Source: Gemmatimonadota bacterium (GTDB lineage Bacteria; Gemmatimonadota; Gemmatimonadetes; Gemmatimonadales; GWC2-71-9). From it: DNA of 6,718 nucleotides. A program made the translations under genes and the position numbers. Shown one piece after another: positions 1 to 6,178 of this stretch (positions are counted from its first letter, which is position 1; every line of letters begins with the position of its first letter). The DNA lies in the NCBI GenBank assembly GCA_003220985.1, contig QHTY01000201.1, positions 9,837-16,554 of the forward strand, in the 5' to 3' direction. The notes beneath the pieces are model-generated. The model was not told where the DNA came from and made no database searches. It worked only from the letters and a program-made list of their open reading frames with translations.

Positions 1-2418
1 GCCCCCCCCCGGTCTGGCGTAGCGGCCGCCAGCGAGGAACGCGCCCAGATCGCCGATGCGCGAGCGTGCGAACCAGGTGAGCGAATCACGCGTGCCGCGG
101 GCGTGCGCAGCGGCCGCCCCGAACCCGAGCCGGCCGTAGCCGAGCGAATCGAGGTTCGCATCGACTTCAAAGCGTGGCACCCGTCCCGGCTGATAATCGA
201 GCGTCCCTTCGCCCTTGGGCAGCCGCCAGCCGCGCCACTGCAGGTCCGCAACCGTGGCGTTGACCCCGATGGACACCGAATCGAGCGCGCCCACCAGCGA
301 CAACCGCACTTGCGCCGAGCCATTGAGCTTGGCTTCACTGGACGCGGCCACGACGCTCGGACCGGCGAACCAGGTCACCAGGGAATCGAGCACGCTGAGA
401 CTGTCGGCCGCGAAGTCGAGCACCAGTGTGCCGTGATCCGGCCGGCGCCAGCCCAGCGCGCCGCTGCCGCTCGTGAGCAATCCCGGCTGCTGCACTCGCA
501 GCGAGTCCACGAACAGTTGTCCATCCGCGAAACGGACGCGCGTCGCGCCTGTGTCGATGACGGCTCCCGCGAAGAATGACGGATTGAGAAACAACGAGAC
601 TGCGCCGGTCGGCGTGGTGACACTGTCCGCGCCGACGCTACCATTCGCGGTGAAGGTGAGTCGAGACGGCGGCGCACCGGGGCGCACCAGCCAGCGCTTC
701 AGGTTCACATCCTGCGCGTGCAGCGTGAAGTCGCGGGCGCCATAGCCGGGATGCGCGCCGCGAGCGCCGAGCACCAACGTCCCGTCGCCGCGCACGCCGC
801 CTCCGCCCCCCCCCAGCATGTCGAGGTCGACGTGCGTTTCGAGCCCTGCGATGTCGCCGCTCAGCCGGATCGTCCCGGCGAGTGTGCCCCGCAGCGGAAA
901 ATGCGCGATCCGTCCGGTGAGCCCATCGAGCGCCAACGAGTCGGCGCGGACGTCGGCGGAGACCCCGAGGACGTCGGTGCGGGTGTCGAGCCCGATGACG
1001 CCGCGGACGACGCTCACGGGACGGTCGCCGTCGTGATGCCGGAGCGTGCCACTGAACACCGTGTGCTTGAGGGTGCCGGTCAGCGTTCCGCTCGCATCCA
1101 GCTCGCCCTGGAGATCGAACGCCGGGACGAGCCGGCGGACGGTGGCGACGTCGAGGCGCGCAGCCGTCACCGCGAACGGCTGAAAGGCGAGATCTTTCCC
1201 CGCCACATTGATCTCCCCCTTGCCGTTGATCTGGCTTTCGGGCCAGCCGGGAACCAGCGAGTCGCGGAATGACCAGTCGGTCTCGATCTTCAGCGCGCTC
1301 ATCGGCCCGTCCACGATCGTGCGGCCGGTCAGGCGGCCGTGGAACGGCAGCGAATCGATGTAGACACGCGGGAAATCGAGCGAGAGCTCACGCGCGACCA
1401 GATCGCCCTGGCGCAGCGCCACGAGTCCCGAGTCGGCGGCGCTGAACGCGTTGACGTGTCCGGTGAGACGCCCCTCGCCAAACGTGAGGTCGAGCGGCCG
1501 CAACTGAATCTCGAGCAGGCGTCCGCCGTGTGAGGCGAGCGTTACGCCGCCGTGCAGCACCGCGTGCTCGGGAAACCTCGGATCGAGGAACCGGATGTCG
1601 GTCAGCGTCGCGGAGTCCGTGTTCATGACGAGGTTCCAGAGCAGCGTGTCGCGCGGCCGCACCCGGGAGAGGTCGACGTCGAGCGTGCGCCCGTCGATCG
1701 TCACGCGGCCGACGACGTCGGCGATCGACAGTTTCGGGTCGCTGCTCTCCGTGGCGAGGCGCACCACGTCGATGCGAATGCCCTTCTCGCGCGGCGCCTG
1801 AATGCGGAGCGCCGCCAGCCGCGCGTTGAGGTGCTCGAAGCGCCGCACGCGGTAACGGCCGTCCTCCCCCGAGTTCTCTATCTCTTCGTGGGAACTCGAC
1901 ACCTCGCCGTGTTTCTGCAAACGCAAGGTGAGCGAGCCGTCCTGGATTTGCACATTACGCAGCAAGATGAGCGACCGCGGGCCGGCTGGGCCCAGCGGTT
2001 TGACCGTCACCGTGTCCTTTTCACCGAGACGCAGCAGCTCGTCGAAGTTTGTTCTGCCGTTGGCGTGTTGCACGATGTTGATGATGGGCCGGTCCAGGCG
2101 CACTTCCAGGAAGACCACGCGGCCCGCCGCGAAGTCGATCGGGTTGTACCCAAGCTCCGCCCGGGGCAGCCATGCGACGAGCGTCGAGTCGGGATCGAGC
2201 AAACGGACATCGGTGAGCACCACTCCGGTCAGCAATGATCCCCGTACTTCACCGACCTCGATCGATCCGGCCACGGCGCTTTCGACGACCGCGGAGCCGA
2301 CCCGCGCCAGCAGGCTTCGCCCTGCGCGCGTCCCGACGAGCGCATTGAGCGCACCGAGCAGGCAAGCGAGCAGGCCCACCAGCGACCAGAGCGCGACACC
2401 GAGCGAGCGGCGAATCAT
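1..2418 (-). CDS. tamB: TamB/AsmA-like translocation and assembly module protein (partial, C-terminus off left edge)
   Basis: Reading the minus strand from ATG at 2418-2416 gives 806 codons with no stop, open at the window edge. Residues 1-4 are MIRR, then about 6-28 form one hydrophobic signal-anchor helix. From about residue 52 comes the typical TamB/AsmA N-terminus: VGEVRGSLLTGVVLTDVRL (55-73), then ELGYNPIDFAAGRV (88-101), RPIINI (110-115) and NGRTNFDELL (120-129). The remainder is long, repetitive and beta-rich, alternating short hydrophobic strands with polar turns, as in the hydrophobic-groove beta-taco fold. Known family role: an inner-membrane-anchored protein that spans the periplasm, works with the Omp85 protein TamA, and is implicated in phospholipid transport and outer-membrane protein assembly. 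Family members usually exceed 1,200 residues and end in a TamB (DUF490) domain, so that domain should lie beyond position 1. The ATG directly follows the stop codon of the upstream Omp85 gene (TAG then ATG). A weak GGCAGG lies 8 nt upstream, so translational coupling is likely. Odd features are a charged Ser/Glu-rich insertion near residues 171-190 and two G9 tracts encoding Gly runs (residues 536-541 and 804-806). The family call is strong; the exact paralogue (TamB versus another AsmA-like protein) rests on the operon partner. Confidence 0.88.
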   Translation of the reverse strand, partial: MIRRSLGVALWSLVGLLACLLGALNALVGTRAGRSLLARVGSAVVESAVAGSIEVGEVRGSLLTGVVLTDVRLLDPDSTLVAWLPRAELGYNPIDFAAGRVVFLEVRLDRPIINIVQHANGRTNFDELLRLGEKDTVTVKPLGPAGPRSLILLRNVQIQDGSLTLRLQKHGEVSSSHEEIENSGEDGRYRVRRFEHLNARLAALRIQAPREKGIRIDVVRLATESSDPKLSIADVVGRVTIDGRTLDVDLSRVRPRDTLLWNLVMNTDSATLTDIRFLDPRFPEHAVLHGGVTLASHGGRLLEIQLRPLDLTFGEGRLTGHVNAFSAADSGLVALRQGDLVARELSLDFPRVYIDSLPFHGRLTGRTIVDGPMSALKIETDWSFRDSLVPGWPESQINGKGEINVAGKDLAFQPFAVTAARLDVATVRRLVPAFDLQGELDASGTLTGTLKHTVFSGTLRHHDGDRPVSVVRGVIGLDTRTDVLGVSADVRADSLALDGLTGRIAHFPLRGTLAGTIRLSGDIAGLETHVDLDMLGGGGGGVRGDGTLVLGARGAHPGYGARDFTLHAQDVNLKRWLVRPGAPPSRLTFTANGSVGADSVTTPTGAVSLFLNPSFFAGAVIDTGATRVRFADGQLFVDSLRVQQPGLLTSGSGALGWRRPDHGTLVLDFAADSLSVLDSLVTWFAGPSVVAASSEAKLNGSAQVRLSLVGALDSVSIGVNATVADLQWRGWRLPKGEGTLDYQPGRVPRFEVDANLDSLGYGRLGFGAAAAHARGTRDSLTWFARSRIGDLGAFLAGGRYARPGGG
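2..10 (-). repeat. G9 homopolymer tract in the tamB-like gene
   Basis: Nine C on the plus strand, read as G9 on the coding strand, within Pro-Gly-Gly-Gly codons (residues 803-806). It lies at the window edge, so the reading frame beyond it cannot be checked. It is one of three G8-G9 tracts in this operon. Confidence 0.9.
806..814 (-). repeat. G9 homopolymer tract in the tamB-like gene
   Basis: Nine C on the plus strand form G9 on the coding strand. The tract spans the last base of a CTG codon and the following GGG GGG GGC, at the start of a six-glycine run (residues 536-541). The frame is open and looks coding on both sides, so at this length the tract is in frame; gain or loss of one G would truncate the protein. 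Confidence 0.9.
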
Positions 2419-4572
2419 CTAGAACGCCTGCCCCACGGCGAACTGCAAGACGAATTTTTGCCAGAACGTCTTGGCTGCCCGCACCGGGGGATATGAGGGG
2501 CGGATTTGGGTGATCGTGCTGGCGGTATCGCTGGTCTGGTACAGCAGCGGGCCACGCTCGGTGGCATACCCGTTGTACGCGACGTCAATGCGGACGGGAC
2601 CAAGAGGGGTTGTGAAACGCACACCGGCGCCCGGCGTCACCTTCACATCGCTGATGGTTATGATCTCGTCCCCGCGTTCCCAAACCTGGCCTACGTCCAC
2701 AAACAATCCCAGCCGCATGCGCGACGCCAGAATGGGCGATGGGAGCCGCAGTTCGGCGTTCGCAATGATCACCGTGTTGCCGCCGGTCGGTCGCGTCTGA
2801 ACACAGCCCGGCACGCAGTTGCCCGCGCGAAATACCTTCTCTCCGCCTGCCCGGTTGGTTGCGGCGGTGTCCACAACCGGTGTGGACGACGATCGGCAAT
2901 GAGGACATAGACCTGCGGCCCCAGTTCGTTCCGCCCATACCCGCGCACGGAGTTTGGGCCGCCTGCATAGAAACGCTGATCCGGTGCCACGTACGCAACC
3001 TTCTGGGCAGCGATCGTGAGTTTGCGAGGCAAAATCGTCCCGCCTCTCACTCGCCAAGCGAACACGCTGCGGCGCCCGATCGGATAGTACTTCGCGACTT
3101 CGAACTCGCCGCGATTGAATTCGTACGCGCTGTCGGACCCGATGAGCCGCGAGGCATGCACCAAATTGACCGTGGCGATACTCCCCTCGGTCGGGTCCAA
3201 GACGTTGTTGACCCGGTCCCGCAGGATGGTCACCGATGCTGCCCCGAAACCGTGCTTCTTGCGCAGGAACTCCTGGCTCGTCGGGTCACACACACGAAAC
3301 ACGCTGCAGTAAACGCCCGCGTTCGCCTGCGTCCGGCCGAACGAGTAACTGTAGCCCACCGTCACCGGCAGCGGGCTCCGGGTGTTGAGCGTCAGGTCGG
3401 CGTTTCCCCCGATGGCCTCGCGCGTAAAGACGGTGAATTCCGAGTGACGTTCGACCAGCAGTCCCAGAGTTCCAACGTTGCGGCGGGACAAGAATGCGGG
3501 CTGGCGCAGCGTGAGGCCGACGCTGTAGTTCAGCGTGTCGAACGTCCACGTGCCGCCGAACGGGTTGCAGAACTGGTTCAATCCCGTCGAGACCTTGGGC
3601 GTGCCGCCCAGCTTCGACACCCGCGCCGACAGATCGAGCGAGCGCGCGCCACCGAGGAAATCGTGGGCGGCCCAACCGCCCTGCACCCGAAAGCACTCCA
3701 CACTGCCGTATCCGCCTCCAAACCGCAGCTGGTGGCGCGGGCCTTCGGCGACCTGCACCAGCACCCGTACCGTGGAGTCTGCTCCGGGCGCCTGCGGCGC
3801 GATGGAATCCGCGAGCACGACGTTGACCGAATTGAATACGCCCATGCCATACAGATCGCGCTGCGTCTGGTAGAGCGCGTCCTGCCTGAACAATGTGCCG
3901 GACCGCAACGACATCACCCGGCGAACCGTCCCGGTGTCCACGTCGCGGAGTCCCCGAATGTCGACGTCGCCGATGCGCATGCGTGGACCCGGCTGCACGT
4001 CCAGCTCGACCTCGGCCTTCAGGATGCCCCCCCCGGCTTCCGAGTCGAAGTTTCGCACCGACGTTGCGCAGCCGTGCCACGATCGTGTCGGCCGACGCCT
4101 GCAACAGAAAGCGGTTGAAGGGATCGCCCACCTGCAACGGCAGGTCACGTTTCAGCTTCGCGACATTGAAGATGCTGTCCACGCCGCGCACGTCCAAGCG
4201 CGCGACGCGTACCGGCTCGCCCTCATGGATCCGAAACGTCGCATACACGTCGCGGGCCGTGCGCAGGACCGAGGTATCCACCGCGGCGTTCATGTACCCG
4301 CTCTGACGGTAGAGCAGAATCAGCCGGACAACATCGCGGCGAAACTCGAGTTCGTTGAAGTAGCGTTTCTCGCCGAGTCCCAGCCAGCGCACGTACCACA
4401 TGCGCGCCCACCAGCTCGACTTCGTCGTGGCGATGGCGCTCTCGAGCGTGTAGTCATCGAGTGCACGGTTACCGGCGAACGACAGACCCCGAACTACCCG
4501 CTCCTGTTCTTGAGCGGCGAGGACGGTTGTCGCCACGAGCGCGGCGGGCCACAGGCAGTGTATGACACGCAA
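2419..4572 (-). CDS. TamA/BamA-family Omp85 outer membrane protein, reading frame broken twice
   Basis: Three minus-strand segments join into one Omp85 protein of about 717 residues: frame A from the start to about 4055, frame B from there to about 2895, and frame C to the TAG at 2421-2419. A and C share one frame, so the shifts cancel. Residues 1-20 (start TTG at 4572) form a signal peptide ending VLA-AQ. POTRA1 (about 25-122) contains FAGNRAL and SGYMNAAV. POTRA2 (about 123-200) starts VARLDVRGVDS. POTRA3 (about 203-278) has IGDVDIRGL and a YGMGVFNSVNV core. The barrel begins near QLRFGGGYG and carries the conserved VRGY motif at 2948-2937. The protein ends VGQAF, with the C-terminal Phe typical of outer membrane beta-barrels. 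Three POTRAs plus a barrel match TamA, and tamB follows immediately, so a TAM-like role is favoured; BamA itself has five POTRAs in E. coli, but fewer occur in other lineages. An in-frame GTG at 4638 would add 22 residues. TTG 4572 is preferred because it puts the hydrophobic signal at the N-terminus. Whether the breaks are sequencing errors or a true pseudogene cannot be decided here. Confidence 0.85.
2880..2905 (-). other. Frameshift 2 in the Omp85 gene (just after the VRGY motif)
   Basis: Frame B reads through VRGYGRNELGPQVYVL and then degenerates into RRPHRLWTPPQPTG, which does not look like a barrel. Frame C resumes credible sequence as STPVVDTAATNRAGG and continues to the terminal Phe. 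One missing base, or two extra, between about 2900 and 2885 restores the frame. The nearest slippery element is the short TCG TCG TCC repeat (plus-strand gacgacga, 2885-2892). No long homopolymer is present here, unlike near the first break. Confidence 0.7.
4027..4034 (-). repeat. G8 homopolymer tract in POTRA2 of the Omp85 gene
   Basis: Eight C on the plus strand form G8 on the coding strand, encoding Gly-Gly-Gly before ILKAEVEL in frame B. It lies about 20-30 bp downstream of the most likely position of the first frameshift. Removing one G here would also reconnect frame A to frame B, so it is the main alternative site for that break. Confidence 0.9.
4040..4062 (-). other. Frameshift 1 in the Omp85 gene (POTRA2)
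   Basis: Up to LRNVG (codons ending at 4057) the POTRA2 sequence is in frame A. Downstream, AEVELDVQPGP and all of POTRA3 are in frame B. Moving from A to B requires one extra base, or two missing bases, in this sequence. Just after the switch, frame B uses AAC TTC GAC TCG GAA GCC (mostly G/C in third position). Frame A would use AAA CTT CGA CTC GGA AGC (mostly A/T). This places the break at about 4053-4060, slightly upstream of the G8 tract at 4034-4027. Loss of a CG pair from a GCGCG run at GGTGCGAAA would be one way to explain it. A one-base expansion of the G8 tract remains a second possibility. Confidence 0.7.
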
Positions 4573-4602
4573 TTGACGTAGTTTGCCAATTTCCGCTATG
4601 TT
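4573..4602 (+). promoter_or_regulatory. Candidate sigma70-type promoter for the peptide-transport operon
   Basis: TTGACG at 4573-4578 (5 of 6 to the -35 consensus) is followed after 18 bp by TATGTT at 4597-4602 (4 of 6 to the -10 consensus, keeping the key A at the second and T at the sixth position). It sits in the only AT-richer stretch of the window and directly upstream of the binding-protein gene. The predicted transcript would start near 4609-4610, just downstream of the ATG at 4598. If the promoter is right, translation would begin at TTG 4610 on a leaderless transcript, or another promoter inside the divergent gene is used. Confidence 0.4.
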
Positions 4603-4626
4603 GCGACACTTGCTCCGCACTGTCAA
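4598..4626 (-). promoter_or_regulatory. Candidate sigma70-type promoter for the tamA/tamB-like operon
   Basis: On the minus strand a perfect TTGACA lies at 4626-4621, followed after 17 bp by CAACAT at 4603-4598. This -10 matches only 3 of 6, but it keeps the A and T at the second and sixth positions. Transcription would begin near 4591, leaving about 19 nt before the TTG start at 4572, which supports that start over GTG 4638. Its -10 overlaps the -10 of the plus-strand promoter in five base pairs. Confidence 0.4.
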
Positions 4627-6178
4627 CCTTTTCGACACCGCGAAGAGCGCCCTGTTCCTCTGCTTTCTCGCCGCCTGCCATAGTGAATCCGGCGGCCGGG
4701 CTGAGGGACGGGGGCTGGTCTACTACGAGACCTACGACCCCCGCTCCCTCGACCCGGCGCTCTCCACCGACGTGCCGACCGGGGAAATGGCGGCGCTCTT
4801 GTTCGATGGCCTGACGCAGTTCGATGCCGACGGCCATCTGTTGCCTGGATTATCAGACCGGTGGGCCGCCGACCGCCGTGCCCTACGTTACGTCTTTCAC
4901 CTGCGGCCCGCCGTCACGTTCCATGACGGTCGCCCGCTGGTCGCCGCTGATGTCAAGCGCGCCCTCCTGCGCGTCCTGAGCCCCGAGACCCACGGCGGCC
5001 GCGTGTGGCCGCTCCTGCCGATCGCGGGCGCTGCTGCCTACGCCGACGGGCGTGCACGCGATGTCCCCGGGATCGAAGTCTTGGGCGACACCGCGGTCGC
5101 GTTTACGCTGTCCGAACCGCTCGCGGTTTTTCCCAAGTTCCTCGCGATGCCGGTCGCGTCGGTCGTACCCTCGCCCCTTCCTGCCGACTTCAGCCAGCGT
5201 CCCATCGGCACGGGCCCGTGGCGGTTTGTCGCCTGGGAGCACGATGATTATCTGCGATTTGCGACGAATCCCAATTATTGGGGAGGGGCGCCCGCAAGCG
5301 AGTCTTTGACCGTGCGCATCATCCCCGAGCCGCTCACCCGCGCCGCCGAGTTTCTCGCCGGTCGGGTATCGGTGACCGAAATCCCGTTCGGGGAGACCGC
5401 GCGGTGGGAGCAAGAGCACGCGGAGTGGCTGAAGCGAAAACCGGCGCTCCGGGCAGTGTATGTCGCCCTCAACAACCGTCGCGGGCCCCTCCACGATCCC
5501 AACGTCCGGCGCGCCATCAATCACGCTGTCAACGTGCCCGAAATCCTGCGTACCGTCTGGAGCGGCCGTGGCGAGCGGGCCGCCGGAGCGATTCCGCCTG
5601 CCCTCGGCGGCAGTGACATCGGCCGGAAACCGTACGTCTACGACACCGCCACAGCGCGCCGGCTGCTGCGCGCGGCCGGGTTTGGGGATGGCTTCGCAGT
5701 GCAACTTTGGCGGTCCGGGACCAATGTGGAGCTGGGACGCGTCGCCCAGGCAATTCAGTCGCAGCTCGCGGCCGTGGGGATCCGCGTCGAGATCGTGTCG
5801 CGCGACGCGTCCAGTATGCGCGACGCGGTCCGCAAGGGCGACACCGACATGGCGATCCTCGACTGGTGGGCCGACTATCCGGACGCCGACAACTTCCTGT
5901 ATCCCCTCTTTCACAGCGCCAGTTTCGGGCCCGGCGGCAACTATTCCTTTTATAGTGACGCGGTGACCGACTCCCTGATCCTGGTCGCGCGGCGCACGGT
6001 CGATCAGCGCGAGCGCGAGGCGCTCTACACTCGCATCGACGGTCGCGTCTTTGAGGCCGCGCCCTGGATCTACCTCTGGTTCCCCGTCGATCTCTGGGCC
6101 GTGCGCCCCGCGATCGACGGCTGGGACGTGCCGGTGATCTTCAATGGGCAGCGCTGGACGAAAGCGCGTGTGAAGTGA
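4598..6178 (+). CDS. Peptide/nickel-type ABC transporter substrate-binding lipoprotein (SBP_bac_5, DppA/OppA-like)
   Basis: The 526-residue protein has a type II signal sequence: hydrophobic residues 17-26 lead into lipobox LAAC with Cys27 as the lipidated residue, followed by a Ser/Gly/Glu-rich linker. The mature part carries SBP_bac_5 signatures in order: SLDPALSTDVPTGEMA (from about 50), a VTFHDGRPL segment, PIGTGPWRFVAWE (202-214), NPNYWGG (224-230), ALNNRRGPLHDPNVRRAIN (290-308), DWWADYPDADNFLYPLF (422-438) and a C-terminal IDGWDVP. Length is normal for cluster C binding proteins. Family role: captures oligopeptides, dipeptides or related ligands in the periplasm and delivers them to the permease; the ligand cannot be read from sequence. 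Its stop overlaps the start of a DppB-like permease by 4 bp, so the two are co-transcribed. The start is uncertain: ATG 4598 is the first ATG, an upstream in-frame TTG lies at 4583, and TTG 4610 would coincide with the predicted transcription start. No Shine-Dalgarno sequence is visible before any of them. Confidence 0.93.
   Translation: MLRHLLRTVNLFDTAKSALFLCFLAACHSESGGRAEGRGLVYYETYDPRSLDPALSTDVPTGEMAALLFDGLTQFDADGHLLPGLSDRWAADRRALRYVFHLRPAVTFHDGRPLVAADVKRALLRVLSPETHGGRVWPLLPIAGAAAYADGRARDVPGIEVLGDTAVAFTLSEPLAVFPKFLAMPVASVVPSPLPADFSQRPIGTGPWRFVAWEHDDYLRFATNPNYWGGAPASESLTVRIIPEPLTRAAEFLAGRVSVTEIPFGETARWEQEHAEWLKRKPALRAVYVALNNRRGPLHDPNVRRAINHAVNVPEILRTVWSGRGERAAGAIPPALGGSDIGRKPYVYDTATARRLLRAAGFGDGFAVQLWRSGTNVELGRVAQAIQSQLAAVGIRVEIVSRDASSMRDAVRKGDTDMAILDWWADYPDADNFLYPLFHSASFGPGGNYSFYSDAVTDSLILVARRTVDQREREALYTRIDGRVFEAAPWIYLWFPVDLWAVRPAIDGWDVPVIFNGQRWTKARVK

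Noticed and set aside
1552..2238. Plus-strand open frames at 103-579, 718-1272 and 1552-2238
   Set aside because: All are antisense to the uninterrupted 806-codon TamB-like frame, and their translations show no recognisable protein features.
2416..2424. TCTAGA palindrome at the junction of the two Tam-type genes as a regulatory site
   Set aside because: It is simply the overlap of the TTC-TAG end of one gene with the ATG of the next; six bases are too few to call an operator.
3286..3900. Continuation of the N-terminal Omp85 frame (frame A) down to 3286 as genuine protein
   Set aside because: After about 4055 frame A becomes Arg/Gly/His/Ala-rich noise, while frame B carries POTRA3 and barrel sequence over the same bases. 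It is out-of-frame run-on after the first break.
2859..4118. Long plus-strand open frame (419 codons) antisense to the Omp85 gene
   Set aside because: Its translation is rich in Arg, His, Pro and Ala with no domain or hydrophobic pattern. It mirrors the GC-rich codons of the minus-strand frame, which carries clear Omp85 motifs.
4552..4572. Cys at residue 6 of the Omp85 signal peptide as a lipobox
   Set aside because: The Cys lies before the hydrophobic core and is not preceded by an L-x-A/G pattern. The signal ends in VLA-AQ, typical of signal peptidase I, as expected for a beta-barrel protein.
4573..4597. Terminator, small RNA or riboswitch in the divergent gap
   Set aside because: The gap is only about 25 bp, shows no hairpin plus T-run, and is accounted for by the candidate promoter elements.
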